A program made the position numbers and the translations under genes. The notes below the pieces were generated by a model, which ran no database searches, was not told the origin of the DNA, and saw nothing but the letters and a program-made list of their open reading frames with translations. A stretch of 64,000 bases of DNA, from NCBI RefSeq assembly GCF_001514305.1, contig NZ_KQ949105.1:19795-83794 (forward strand), written 5' to 3'. Source of the stretch: Streptomyces dysideae. Its GTDB lineage: Bacteria; Actinomycetota; Actinomycetes; Streptomycetales; Streptomycetaceae. Below are positions 28,072 to 37,685 of this stretch, piece by piece. The first letter of the stretch is position 1, and each line of letters opens with the position of its first letter.

Positions 28072-29741
28072 TGGCCGGTCCCGTACTTGTCGAGGACGTT
28101 GTCGGTCATCCAGTTCTTCAGCCGCTGCCCGCTGCTCGACTTCCAGCTGGTGATGGCGGCCTGCACATCCGACACCTTCTTCTTGCCGCGCGTGCAGTCC
28201 ATGATCGTGTCCTCGACGGTCTGGGCGGCGAGGGCCGTGGCGATCGACTGCGGCATGCTGATGTTCATGTTCCAGAAGACCGGCTTGTACAGCGCCTTCA
28301 CGTTGGCCGCCTGCCAGGCCGCGTAGTCCTTGGTGACGACGGGCGCGCCCTGGTTGCTGATCACACCGGGCGGCTGGGCGAGGAATCCGTAGGTCGTCGG
28401 CTGGACGTACTTCTTGCCCGCGTCCGTGGCCGCCGGCGCTCCGTCCTTCATCGTGTGGTGGACGCCCTCGACACCGAAGTTGACCATGGTGTACTCGCGT
28501 GAACCGTAGGGCGCGGCCAGGTAGTCGGCGACCGCGAGAAGCTCCTCGATCTGGCGGGGCTTCAGGTTGGCGTTGAGATAGCTGACGATGCTGGTGGAGC
28601 CGCCCATGAAAGCGCGAGGCTTGCTCTTGCCGTCGGCGGCGATGTAGTTGAACGCGTCGCGCCGGTAGCTCTTGTTCGCCGCGGTGCCCGACTGGTAGTC
28701 GGCCAGGTTCCACGTGCCGGTGCCGCCGCCGACGATCAGCACCTTCCCGGAGTAGAAGCGGGTGTTGGAGGGGGTGTCCGCGAGGGCGTCCGGGTGCATG
28801 TAGCCGGCCTTGGCCAGTTTGTGGTGCCAGTCGAGCGCCTCCAGGAACTGCGGCAGCTCGTACTTGTGGACGAGCTTGCCGTCCTCGATCTTCCAGGTTG
28901 CGGGTACGTCCCAGGACGGGAAGAGGTAGGTCCACACCTGGTCGAAGGCCCACACGCCACGCTTGGCGTCGGTCAGTTCCTTGCCCAGGCTCATCAGGTC
29001 GTCGGCGGACCTCACGTCGTCGGCGGTGATGCCCTTCGGTTCCAGGACGTCGCGCCGGTAGAAGACGGTGCCGGCGGTGGCGAACCTGGTGGATCCGCCG
29101 GGTATGCCGTACAGCTTGTTGCCCCAGGCGCCGACCTGCCAGGCGCCGGAGGGGATCGCGGCGAGGTTGGGGTACTTCTTGATCTTGTCGCCGGACAGGT
29201 AGGGCGTCAGGTCCGCGAGCTGGCTGCCGGCCAGCTGGCCGACGCTGAAGGCGGCGTTCCACCAGGTTGGCAGCTGGATCCAGTCGGGCAGCCGCTTGGC
29301 GGCCGTCATCGTCGGGACGATGGTGGCGTAGTTGTTGCCGTCCGCCGGCTTGATCGTGAGGTCCACGCCCAGGGCCTTGTTCATGGCCTGGTAGAAGGAG
29401 TTTCCGGGCGGCGGCACGGTGCCCCACAGCGGTGTGACCGCGGTGTACTTGCCGCCCTTGCCCGGCACCCCGGAGACGGTGGTGGGGTGCTCGGTCGGGT
29501 AGTGCAGGAAGCCGGGGTCGGTGGCCGCGTCCGGGCCGTTCGACACCGAGGGGATGTCCGGCTTGAGGGACGTGCTCGGCACGTAGGCGGGCAGTGCCTT
29601 CTTCAGGCCCGACTCGCTGTTCGCGCCGGTCTGCCGGTCGCCGCCACCTCCGCAGGCGGAGAGCAGGGGGGCCAGAGCGGCGGCCCCGGCCACGGAGGCG
29701 GCTTTGCCGACGAAGCTTCTCCGGTTCAACTCGTTTGTCAT
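28068..29741 (-). CDS. Extracellular solute-binding lipoprotein (Tat signal) of sugar importer
   Basis: 557 residues, the long LplA/YtcQ-like class. The N-terminus has a twin-arginine motif (NRRSFVG, residues 6-12), a hydrophobic stretch and a lipobox LLSAC with Cys30, followed by a Gly linker, so it is a Tat-exported, membrane-anchored binding protein. The mature part is a type I/II sugar-binding fold (ADDLMSLGKELTDAKRG; WAFDQVWTYLFPSWD). It is the first gene of the binding protein, permease, permease and then LacI, GH42, GH43, GH5 run. An operator palindrome ends about 28 nt upstream of the start codon. The ligand is probably xyloglucan oligosaccharides, by context only. Confidence 0.92.
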   Translation of the reverse strand: MTNELNRRSFVGKAASVAGAAALAPLLSACGGGGDRQTGANSESGLKKALPAYVPSTSLKPDIPSVSNGPDAATDPGFLHYPTEHPTTVSGVPGKGGKYTAVTPLWGTVPPPGNSFYQAMNKALGVDLTIKPADGNNYATIVPTMTAAKRLPDWIQLPTWWNAAFSVGQLAGSQLADLTPYLSGDKIKKYPNLAAIPSGAWQVGAWGNKLYGIPGGSTRFATAGTVFYRRDVLEPKGITADDVRSADDLMSLGKELTDAKRGVWAFDQVWTYLFPSWDVPATWKIEDGKLVHKYELPQFLEALDWHHKLAKAGYMHPDALADTPSNTRFYSGKVLIVGGGTGTWNLADYQSGTAANKSYRRDAFNYIAADGKSKPRAFMGGSTSIVSYLNANLKPRQIEELLAVADYLAAPYGSREYTMVNFGVEGVHHTMKDGAPAATDAGKKYVQPTTYGFLAQPPGVISNQGAPVVTKDYAAWQAANVKALYKPVFWNMNISMPQSIATALAAQTVEDTIMDCTRGKKKVSDVQAAITSWKSSSGQRLKNWMTDNVLDKYGTGQ

Positions 29742-29768
29742 GACGGAGGCCCTTTCCCCTTCGGCGCA

Positions 29769-29902
29769 TCGAAGCGCTTCACTTGGCGGCGAACGTTAAT
29801 GACATGTTTCTCGCGAAACAAGAGGGAGAACGCAAAGAAACTTTCTTGCTGGTTGACCATTGACAGCCTCAAGTCGCCGGTGGCAGCGTCGAAGCGCTTC
29901 AA
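29769..29902. promoter_or_regulatory. Four-palindrome divergent control region (importer operon / GH3 operon)
   Basis: Between the divergent binding-protein and GH3 genes there are four symmetric elements: TCGAAGCGCTTCAC (29769-29782), TGTTTCTCGCGAAACA (29805-29820), AAGAAACTTTCTT (29835-29847, perfect about its centre) and TCGAAGCGCTTCAA (29889-29902). The first and last lie about 30-40 nt from the two start codons, suiting repressor sites over each promoter. A TTGACA at 29860-29865 faces the GH3 gene. The set implies joint control by one or two LacI proteins. Confidence 0.75.
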
Positions 29903-29936
29903 CACTCCGCAACCAGTCTGCTTAGGGGTTTGCCTC

Positions 29937-32810
29937 GTGGGTTCTCCGACCCTGTCCGCCGCCGACCGGCTTCCCTTCCGTGATCCCGCGCTGCCGATCG
30001 ACAAGCGTGTCGACGACCTGCTCGGCCGCTTCACGCTCGACGAGCGGATCGCGCTGCTGCACCAGTACGCGCCGGCCGTCGAGCGCCTCGGCGTCGCCTC
30101 GTTCCGCACCGGCGCGGAGGCGCTGCACGGCGTCTCCTGGCTCGGCGAGGCGACCGTCTTCCCGCAGGCCGTGGGCCTGGGCGCGACCTGGGACGAGGAC
30201 CTGGTCCACGAGGTCGCCGAAGCCGTGTCGGTCGAGCTGCGCGCCTTCCATTACCACCGCCCGACGGAGAACGGCATCGGCACCATCAGCCTCCAGGCGT
30301 GGGCCCCCGTGGTGAACCTGCTGCGCGACCCGCGCTGGGGCCGCAACGAGGAGGGCTACTCCGAGGACCCGGTGCACACCGCCCGGCTCGGCACGGCCTA
30401 CTGCCGGGGCCTGTCCGGCGACCACCCCACCTACCTGCGGGTGGCTGCCGTGCTCAAGCACTTCCTCGCCTACAACAACGAGGACGACCGCTGCCTCACC
30501 TCCTCCGGCCTGCACCCCCGCGTCCTGAAGGAGTACGACCTGGCCGCGTTCCGCCCGGTCATCGCCTCGGGCGCGGCGACAGGGGTGATGGCCGCGTACA
30601 ACCTGGTCAACGGCCGCCCCTGTCACGTCAGTCCGCTCCTGGAGACGGAACTGCGCAGCTGGGCCGTGCCGACCGGGCACGAACTGTTCTGCGTCAGCGA
30701 CGCCGACGCGCCGTCCAACCTGTTCGACCCGGAGCACTACTTCGCCGACCACGTCGAGGGCCACGCCGCCGCGCTGAAGGCCGGTATCGACAGTTTCACC
30801 GACCAGAACGAGAACAGCTCGATCACGATCGCCCGGCTGCGCGAGGCCCTGGAACGCGGCCTGATCGACGAGGCCGACATCGACCGGGCCGTCCGCCGCC
30901 AGCTCCAACTCCGCTTCCGGCTCGGAGAGTTCGACCCGGACCTCGACCCGTACACCGGCATCGGCCCGGAGGTGATCGACTCCGCCGAGCACCGCGCCCT
31001 GGCCCTGCGGGCAGCGACCGAGTCGGTGGTGCTGCTCAAGAACGACGGCCTGCTGCCCCTGCGGGCGGACCGCGCACCGCGCGTCGCCGTCATCGGCCCG
31101 CTCGCCGACACCCTGTACGAGGACTGGTACAGCGGCACCCTGCCCTACCAGGTCGGCATCGCGACCGGGCTGCGCGCGGTGCTCGGCGACGTCGTCACGG
31201 TGGAGGGCGCCGACCGGATCGCCCTGTCCTCCCGCACCACGGGCGAACCGCTGGGCGGGACCACGTTCGACGTCACCGAGTGGGGCGACGGGGTGCTGAC
31301 CCTGCGCGACACCGAAACCGGCCGCTACCTCACCCGCAAAGACGACGACTCGCTCGTCGCGGACCGTGAGGTGATCAAGACATGGTTCATCAACGAGACC
31401 TTCCTTCTGGAAGCCGATCCGGCGGGCGACGCCGACACCGTGCTCCTGCGTAACGTGCACACCGGTCGCTACGCCGTCGTCGACCCCGCCGACGGCCGGG
31501 TCACCGTCACCGCCGAGGCCCCCGAGGACGCCGAGCGCTGGCGGCGCGAGCTGCTGCGGGACGGCAAGGCGGAAGCCCGCGCCGCCGCCCAGGTGGCCGA
31601 CGCGGCGATCGTCGTCCTCGGCAACCACCCGCTCATCAACGGCCGCGAGACCGAGGACCGTACCGGCACCGCACTGCCCGCCACCCAGGAGGCGCTGCTG
31701 CGCGAGGTCGCCGCGGTCTGCCCCGAGACGGCACTGGTCGTCATGAGCAGCTACCCCTACGCCCTCGACTGGGCCGACGCGCACCTGCCCGCCGTGGTGT
31801 GGACCTCCCACGGCGGGCAGGAAACCGGCGCGGGTCTGGCCGCCGTACTGCTCGGCGAGGCCGACCCGTCGGGCCGGCTCCCGCAGACCTGGTTCCGCGG
31901 CGACGACGAGCTCCCGCACCGGCTCGACTACGACATCATCAAGGCCGGCTGGACCTACCAGTACCACCGGGACGCGCCCCTGTACGCGTTCGGCCACGGC
32001 CTGTCCTACACCGACTTCGCCTGCAGCGACCTGCGGCTGTCCACGGCGACGGTGGCCCAGGGCGGAACCCTCGACATCTCGGTGACCTTGTCCAACACCG
32101 GCGCCAGGCCCGGAAGCGAGGTGGTCCAGCTCTACGTCCGCGCCCTCGAAGCCCGCTACGAGGCGCCCCGGTCGAAGCTCGCCGACTTCCGCAAGGTACG
32201 GCTCGAAGCCGGCGAAAGCCGGGAGCTGACCTTCCGGCTGCCCGCCGAAGCACTGGCCCACTGGGACGTCGCCACGGGCGCCTTCACCGTGGATCCGGGT
32301 GCGTACGAGGTCCTCGTCGCCCGCTCCGCCGAACACGTCGCCCTGACCGCGCCCTTGACGGTGACCGGCCCTGCCCCCGCTCCCCGCACGGTCATCGGCC
32401 GACGCACCCTGGCCGTCGACTTCGACGACTACAGCGACGTCACCCTCGTCGACGCCACCCGCACCGCCGGCGACGCGGTCACCCCGGCCGATCCCGCCCG
32501 CCCCGCGACCCTGATGTTCGACTCTGTCGACCTGACCGGCGCCACCCGCTTCGAGGCGGAGGTGGCACGCGAGGACACCGGGCCGGGCGAGGCACGCATC
32601 GAGGTCCGCGTCGGCGACCGGCTCCTGGCGGAGGTCGCCGTACCGGTCACCGGCAGCCGCTACACGTGGACCACGGTGACCGCCGACGCGGCGGTGCCCG
32701 GCGACGGTGTCCACGACCTGCGGCTGACCCTGCACGGCGACCTCCGACTCGCCTCCTTCCGCCTCGACACGCCGGCCGACGACCTGCGCGGCACGAAGGA
32801 CGACCGATGA
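29937..32810 (+). CDS. GH3 beta-glucosidase/beta-xylosidase with C-terminal accessory domain
   Basis: 957 residues from the GTG at 29937 (TAGGGG about 9 nt upstream). The GH3 N-terminal barrel has FHYHRPTENGIG and KHFLAYNNED and the nucleophile Asp255 in FCVSDADAP. The GH3 C-terminal domain is interrupted by a trefoil-like insert (about 440-540; DTETGRYLTRKDDD and NVHTGRYAVVDP). Then come a fibronectin-III-like domain (about 700-800; PGSEVVQLYVRALEARYEAP) and a CBM6-like end. No signal peptide, so cytoplasmic. It would release terminal glucose or xylose from xyloglucan oligosaccharides after alpha-xylosidase action. The stop overlaps the GH31 start by 4 nt. Confidence 0.9.
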   Translation: MGSPTLSAADRLPFRDPALPIDKRVDDLLGRFTLDERIALLHQYAPAVERLGVASFRTGAEALHGVSWLGEATVFPQAVGLGATWDEDLVHEVAEAVSVELRAFHYHRPTENGIGTISLQAWAPVVNLLRDPRWGRNEEGYSEDPVHTARLGTAYCRGLSGDHPTYLRVAAVLKHFLAYNNEDDRCLTSSGLHPRVLKEYDLAAFRPVIASGAATGVMAAYNLVNGRPCHVSPLLETELRSWAVPTGHELFCVSDADAPSNLFDPEHYFADHVEGHAAALKAGIDSFTDQNENSSITIARLREALERGLIDEADIDRAVRRQLQLRFRLGEFDPDLDPYTGIGPEVIDSAEHRALALRAATESVVLLKNDGLLPLRADRAPRVAVIGPLADTLYEDWYSGTLPYQVGIATGLRAVLGDVVTVEGADRIALSSRTTGEPLGGTTFDVTEWGDGVLTLRDTETGRYLTRKDDDSLVADREVIKTWFINETFLLEADPAGDADTVLLRNVHTGRYAVVDPADGRVTVTAEAPEDAERWRRELLRDGKAEARAAAQVADAAIVVLGNHPLINGRETEDRTGTALPATQEALLREVAAVCPETALVVMSSYPYALDWADAHLPAVVWTSHGGQETGAGLAAVLLGEADPSGRLPQTWFRGDDELPHRLDYDIIKAGWTYQYHRDAPLYAFGHGLSYTDFACSDLRLSTATVAQGGTLDISVTLSNTGARPGSEVVQLYVRALEARYEAPRSKLADFRKVRLEAGESRELTFRLPAEALAHWDVATGAFTVDPGAYEVLVARSAEHVALTAPLTVTGPAPAPRTVIGRRTLAVDFDDYSDVTLVDATRTAGDAVTPADPARPATLMFDSVDLTGATRFEAEVAREDTGPGEARIEVRVGDRLLAEVAVPVTGSRYTWTTVTADAAVPGDGVHDLRLTLHGDLRLASFRLDTPADDLRGTKDDR

Positions 32811-35095
32811 AGTTCACGGACGGCTACTGGCTGATGCGTCCGGGCTGCACCCCGCACTTCGCCACCGAGGTCGCGGACGTCCGCGCCGACGCGAACCGCA
32901 TGACCCTCTACGCCCCCGTCAAGCACGTCACCCGTCGCGGGGGCACCCTCAACAGCCCGCTGCTGAGGGTGGAGTGCTGGTCCCCGGCCGAGGGCGTGAT
33001 CGGGGTGCGCACCACCCACCACGCCGGATCCGTGCGCCGGGCACCGGAGTTCGCGCTGCCCGGCGCCGAGGACGGTGCAGGCAAGGTCCGCCGCGACGGC
33101 TCGCTGCTGGAGCTCACCTCCGGTGAACTGACCCTGCGCGTCGACTCCTCCCGGCCGTGGCATCTGGAGTTCGTCGCGGACGGGCGGGTGCTGACCTCCG
33201 CAGGCGAGCGGGGCAACGGGTTCGTCACCGACGCCGAGGGCCGCCACCACATGGTCGGGCAACTCGCCCTCGGCGTGGGCGAGTCGGTGTACGGCCTGGG
33301 CGAGCGGTTCACCCCGTTCGTCAAGAACGGCCAGGCGGTCGACATCTGGCAGTCCGACGGCGGCACCAGCAGCGAGCAGGCGTACAAGAACATCCCGTTC
33401 CACCTGACCAACCGCGGCTACGGCGTCTTCGTCAACCACCCCGGCAAGGTCAGCTACGAGGTCGGCTCGGAGAGCGTCGGCCAGGTCCAGTTCAGCGTCG
33501 AGGACCAGTCGCTGGAGTACTTCGTCGTGTACGGCCCCACCCCGAAAGAGGTCCTGGCACGCTACACCGCGCTCACCGGACGCCCCGCCCTGCCGCCGGC
33601 CTGGGCGCTGGGTCTGTGGCTGACCACGTCGTTCACCACCGACTACGACGAGGCCACGGTGGGCCGCTTCATCGACGGCATGGCCGAGCGCGGCATCCCG
33701 CTGAGCGTCTTCCACTTCGACTGCTTCTGGATGCGCGCCTACCAGTGGTGCGACTTCGACTGGGACCCCGAGACCTTCCCCGACCCGGCCGGCATGCTGG
33801 CCCGCCTCAAGGAGCGGGGACTGAAGATCTCCGCCTGGATCAACCCGTACATCGCCCAGAAGTCCCCGCTGTTCGAGGACGGCATGCGGGAAGGCCACCT
33901 CGTACGCCGTCCGGACGGCAGCGTGTGGCAGTGGGACCTGTGGCAGGCCGGCATGGCCCTGGTGGACTTCACCGACCCGGCCGCCCGCGACTGGTACACC
34001 GGCAAGTTGCGCACCCTGCTCGACCAGGGCGTCGACTGCTTCAAGACCGACTTCGGCGAGCGCGTTCCCACCGACGTGGTCTGGCACGACGGCTCCGACC
34101 CGGAGCGCATGCACAACTACTACACCCATCTCTACAACCAGGCCGTCTTCGAACTGCTGCGCGAGGAACGCGGCGAGGGCGAGGCGCTGCTCTTCGCCCG
34201 CTCGGCCACGGCCGGGGGCCAGCAGTATCCCGTGCACTGGGGCGGCGACTGCGACTCCCACTTCGTCGCCATGGCCGAGTCGCTGCGAGGCGGACTCTCC
34301 CTCGGTCTGTCCGGCTTCGGCTTCTGGAGCCACGACATCGGCGGCTTCGAAGGCACTCCCACCCCGACCGTCTTCAAGCGCTGGGTGCAGTTCGGCCTCC
34401 TGTCCTCGCACAGCCGCCTGCACGGCAGCAACTCCTACCGCGTCCCGTGGGACTACGGCGAGGAAGCCGTCGACGTCACCCGCGAGTTCACCCTCCTCAA
34501 GCACCGCCTCGCGCCCTACCTCCAGCGCGCCGCCCAGCAGGCACACGCGACGGGCGTCCCGGTGATGCGCGCCATGCTGCTGGAGTTCCCCGACGACCCC
34601 ACCGCCGCCCTCCTGGACCGCCAGTACATGCTGGGCGACGACCTCCTCGTCGCCCCCGTCTTCAGCGACGACGGCACGGTCGAGTACTATGTGCCCCAGG
34701 GCACCTGGACCAACATCCTGACCGGCGCCCCGATCACCGGCCCGCGCTGGGTACGCGAGCAGCACGACTTCCACACCCTGCCGCTGCTCGCCCGCCCCGA
34801 CTCGGTCATCCCCCTCGCGGCCGACGACCAACGCCCCGTCTCCGCCTGGGCGGACGGCGTCGAGCTGCGAGTCCACTCCTTCGCCGACGGAGCCGAACGC
34901 ACGCTCGTGATCCCGCGCACCGACGGCCCCGGTGAGACGGCCCGCTTTCACGTACGCCGCGACGGCGACCGGCTTCTCGTGACGACCGACAGCCGGCACC
35001 CCTGGCACCTGCGTATCGGCGGCCCGGACGGCACCCTGCACACCAGCACCGCCGGACCGGCGGCGACCGACTTCCCCTACGGGAGCGAGGACTGA
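32807..35095 (+). CDS. GH31 alpha-xylosidase (YicI-type)
   Basis: 762 residues, ATG overlapping the GH3 stop. The N-terminus MKFTDGYWLMRPG is characteristic of YicI-like alpha-xylosidases. The catalytic barrel carries the nucleophile Asp in CFKTDFGERVP, and the acid/base Asp is probably in the HWGGDCDSHF segment. The YicI marker segments FHFDCFWMR and KISAWINPYIAQ are also present. This enzyme removes alpha-1,6-xylose from the non-reducing end of xyloglucan oligosaccharides, the diagnostic activity of this locus. It is translationally coupled to the GH3 beta-glycosidase, which matches alternating exo-trimming. Cytoplasmic. Confidence 0.93.
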   Translation: MKFTDGYWLMRPGCTPHFATEVADVRADANRMTLYAPVKHVTRRGGTLNSPLLRVECWSPAEGVIGVRTTHHAGSVRRAPEFALPGAEDGAGKVRRDGSLLELTSGELTLRVDSSRPWHLEFVADGRVLTSAGERGNGFVTDAEGRHHMVGQLALGVGESVYGLGERFTPFVKNGQAVDIWQSDGGTSSEQAYKNIPFHLTNRGYGVFVNHPGKVSYEVGSESVGQVQFSVEDQSLEYFVVYGPTPKEVLARYTALTGRPALPPAWALGLWLTTSFTTDYDEATVGRFIDGMAERGIPLSVFHFDCFWMRAYQWCDFDWDPETFPDPAGMLARLKERGLKISAWINPYIAQKSPLFEDGMREGHLVRRPDGSVWQWDLWQAGMALVDFTDPAARDWYTGKLRTLLDQGVDCFKTDFGERVPTDVVWHDGSDPERMHNYYTHLYNQAVFELLREERGEGEALLFARSATAGGQQYPVHWGGDCDSHFVAMAESLRGGLSLGLSGFGFWSHDIGGFEGTPTPTVFKRWVQFGLLSSHSRLHGSNSYRVPWDYGEEAVDVTREFTLLKHRLAPYLQRAAQQAHATGVPVMRAMLLEFPDDPTAALLDRQYMLGDDLLVAPVFSDDGTVEYYVPQGTWTNILTGAPITGPRWVREQHDFHTLPLLARPDSVIPLAADDQRPVSAWADGVELRVHSFADGAERTLVIPRTDGPGETARFHVRRDGDRLLVTTDSRHPWHLRIGGPDGTLHTSTAGPAATDFPYGSED

Positions 35096-35099
35096 AGCC

Positions 35100-35491
35100 A
35101 TGTCCGAGCAGCCGTGGTCCACGGAGCCGAGTTCGGCATCATCGTCCACCCAGGCATCCACGCTGTCCACGCCGCGGCCGAGTCCGGGTCCTTCTGCGGG
35201 GGCGACGTCCCCCACCGGCAGTACATGAACCGGCTCCACGGATCCACCGTCGCTCACCACTACCCAAGCCCGGACTGCCCCACCGACTGCCTCCACCAGG
35301 GCCGCCTCGCTCTGCGGTACCCCGACCACGGCAACCTGAACGTCGCTCAGCACACCCGGGCCGAAAGCATGCGGGCGCGGCCCGCACCGCTCCCACTCCA
35401 ACACCCGGACCACGTCGGCGTCACCCACCCACCACCCCGCCCGCCGGCCGGACAGGGCACCCCCGAACGCCCCAGTCGGAACTCTGCCTGA
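35100..35491 (+). pseudogene. Decayed GH29 alpha-L-fucosidase N-terminal fragment
   Basis: Five bases after the GH31 stop an ATG starts MSEQPW in one frame. With a single-base slip the homology continues as AEFGIIVHPGIHAVHAAAES, then GSFCGGDVPHRQYMNRLHG and a poorer match to the ADLF-x-AGARYAV-x-T-x-KHHDG core (TDCLHQGRLALRYPDHGN). This matches the first 90 or so residues of GH29 fucosidases (AKFGIxxHWGxYAV...). The conserved HWG is HPG and the catalytic part is absent, so the gene is dead. Position shows it was the third gene of the GH3-GH31 operon. An intact GH29 gene of another subtype is at 38326. Confidence 0.7.
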
Positions 35492-35637
35492 CCATCGACG
35501 ACACCGGGGCCGCACCACGACCACCTCCATTCGATCTCCGGTTGACGCGCTGTCTCACCGGGGCCATCGCCGTGTGCGGCAGCCCAGCCGGAAGCGGTTC
35601 GTCACCGGCAACCGAACCGAAAGGGATCCCCCTCAGC

Positions 35638-37659
35638 ATGTACCAGCACGCCGGAGCCGCGATCGAGCGGCGCACCGACCACGAGTCTCTGCGCATCGAA
35701 CCGTGGGGTCCGCACGCGGTTCGCGTACGCGCCGCGGCCGACACGATCGACACAGCCCTCACCTGGGCCTTGGACCTGCCGCCGCGCGAAGCGGAGGAGG
35801 CGCGCGTGCTCGTCCGCGAGGACGGAACGGCCCGGCTGGTCAACGGGCACATCACCGTCGAGGCCGACGCGGACGGTCGCTTGCGCTTCCTGCGTACGGC
35901 GGGCGAGGGCGAACGTACGGCGGGCGAGGGCGAAGGGCGCGAACTCCTGGCGGAGAAGCCCCCGTACCCCATCTGTCCCGGCCCTCGCGTGCACGCACCG
36001 CGCGGCGACGGCACCTATGCCGCCGAGCAGATCTTCCAGGCGTACGAGGGCGAGCGTCTGCACGGCCTCGGCCAGCAACTCCACGGCCGCCTGGACAACA
36101 AGGGCTGCGTCATCGACCTCGTCCAGCGCAACACCGCGGTGACGATCCCCTTCCTGCACTCGTCCCGGGGCTACGGACTGCTGTGGAACAACCCGGCCAT
36201 GGGCCGGGTGGAACTGGGTGCGGACGCCACCCGTTGGGTCGCCGAGCAGACTCGCCAGATCGACTACTGGATCGTCGCCGGTGACACCCCGGCCGAGATC
36301 CTGGCCGCGTACGCCGACGCCACCGGTCACCCGCCGTTGCTGCCCGACTGGGCGACGGGTTTCTGGCAGTCCAAGCTGCGCTACCGCACCCAGGACGAAC
36401 TCCTCGCCGTCGCTCGCGAACACCACCGCCGCGGCCTGCCGATGTCGGTGATCGTGTGCGACTTCTTCCACTGGACCCGTATGGGCGACTGGTCCTTCGA
36501 CCCCGAGGACTGGCCGGATCCGGCCGCCATGATCAAGGAACTCGACTCCCTCGGCGTTCGGCTCATCGTGTCTGTCTGGCCCAACCTGGAGGCCGACAGC
36601 GCCAACTACGACGCCCTGCGCACCAGCGGCGGCCTGGTCCGTGACAGCCAGGGCGGCCTGCTGCGTCAACCCTGGCCGGCCCGGAGCGACGGCGAGCAGT
36701 ACGTCCCGATGGCGTACTACGACGCCACCCACCCCGGCGCACGCCGCCTGCTGTGGGAGCAACTGCGCGCCAACTACGCGGATCTCGGTGTCGTGGCCTT
36801 CTGGCTCGACGCCTGTGAACCCGACCTGTCACCGGAACTCGCACGGCGTGCCGTCTATGGCGCCGGGCCGGGGCCGCAGGTCGGCAACGCGTTCGCTCAT
36901 CTCCACGCGCGGGCCGTCGCCGAGGGGCTGCGCGAATCCGGCGACGACCGCCCGCTGAGCCTGATCCGAGCGGCCTGGGCGGGCAGCCAGCGATACGGCG
37001 CCGCGCTCTGGTCCGGAGACATCCCGGCGACCTTCGACTCCCTGGCCACCCAGATCCGCGCCGGCCTGAACGTCGCCATGAGCGGAATCCCCTGGTGGCA
37101 CACCGACATCGGCGGCTTCATGGGAGGGCACCCGGACGACCCGGCATACCGGGAACTGCTCGTCCGGTGGTTCCAGTACGGCACCTTCAGCCCCGTCATG
37201 CGCCTGCACGGCGACCGCGAGCCGAACCAGCCCTTCAGCACGTCGATGAGCGGCGGCCCCAACGAGGTCTGGTCGTACGGCGAGGAGGCCTACCCGATCC
37301 TGCGCGACCACCTCCTGCTGCGCGAGCGCCTGCGTCCCTATCTGCACGACCTCGCCGAGACCGCTCACCGGACCGGCGCCCCGCCCATGCGTCCGCTGTT
37401 CTTCGACTTCCCCGACGACGAGACGGCCTGGGACGTCGACGACCAGTACCTGCTCGGCCCTGACCTGCTCGTCGCTCCGGTCACGGAGTTGGGCGCCCGC
37501 GCGCGGACCGTCCACCTGCCCCGCGGGGCCCGATGGACCGACACCGCGACGGGGGCGGAACACGAGGGCGGCACGACGTTGTCCGTCGCAGCGCCGCTCG
37601 AGCGGATTCCCGTCTTCGTACGCGCGGGTTCACCCCTCGCCCGGACGCGCGTCTACTGA
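35638..37659 (+). CDS. Second GH31 alpha-glycosidase (alpha-xylosidase-like)
   Basis: 673 residues from ATG 35638 (AAAGGGA about 13 nt upstream). There is a GH31 N-terminal beta-sandwich (about 40-220) and a barrel with GFWQSKLRYRTQDELL, the nucleophile Asp in FWLDACEPDLS and RAAWAGSQRYGAALWSGD with the acid/base Asp in LWSGD. It is only distantly like the YicI-type enzyme upstream and resembles extracellular-type alpha-xylosidases from Bacteroidetes/actinomycetes, but no signal peptide is seen. It could be alpha-xylosidase or alpha-glucosidase. A 21-bp perfect tandem duplication sits in the N-terminal domain. A strong terminator follows. Confidence 0.88.
   Translation: MYQHAGAAIERRTDHESLRIEPWGPHAVRVRAAADTIDTALTWALDLPPREAEEARVLVREDGTARLVNGHITVEADADGRLRFLRTAGEGERTAGEGEGRELLAEKPPYPICPGPRVHAPRGDGTYAAEQIFQAYEGERLHGLGQQLHGRLDNKGCVIDLVQRNTAVTIPFLHSSRGYGLLWNNPAMGRVELGADATRWVAEQTRQIDYWIVAGDTPAEILAAYADATGHPPLLPDWATGFWQSKLRYRTQDELLAVAREHHRRGLPMSVIVCDFFHWTRMGDWSFDPEDWPDPAAMIKELDSLGVRLIVSVWPNLEADSANYDALRTSGGLVRDSQGGLLRQPWPARSDGEQYVPMAYYDATHPGARRLLWEQLRANYADLGVVAFWLDACEPDLSPELARRAVYGAGPGPQVGNAFAHLHARAVAEGLRESGDDRPLSLIRAAWAGSQRYGAALWSGDIPATFDSLATQIRAGLNVAMSGIPWWHTDIGGFMGGHPDDPAYRELLVRWFQYGTFSPVMRLHGDREPNQPFSTSMSGGPNEVWSYGEEAYPILRDHLLLRERLRPYLHDLAETAHRTGAPPMRPLFFDFPDDETAWDVDDQYLLGPDLLVAPVTELGARARTVHLPRGARWTDTATGAEHEGGTTLSVAAPLERIPVFVRAGSPLARTRVY
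35893..35934 (+). repeat. Perfect 21-bp tandem duplication inside GH31 gene
   Basis: Positions 35893-35913 and 35914-35934 are identical, adding seven residues (RTAGEGE repeated) in frame in a surface-loop-like region. It is probably a recent slippage event. Confidence 0.85.
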
Positions 37660-37685
37660 CGAAGGCCCGCGGACACTCGGTCACT

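Noticed and set aside
28794..29936. Long N-terminal extension in frame with the GH3 gene
   Set aside because: It overlaps the binding-protein gene antisense and the operators; GH3 homology starts after GTG 29937.
29922..32735. 937-codon antisense frame over GH3
   Set aside because: Shadow of the GH3 gene; no motif.
35100..35228. Possible 42-codon peptide MSEQPWSTEPSS...
   Set aside because: Ser/Thr-rich out-of-frame reading of the decayed GH29; the homologous frame is different.
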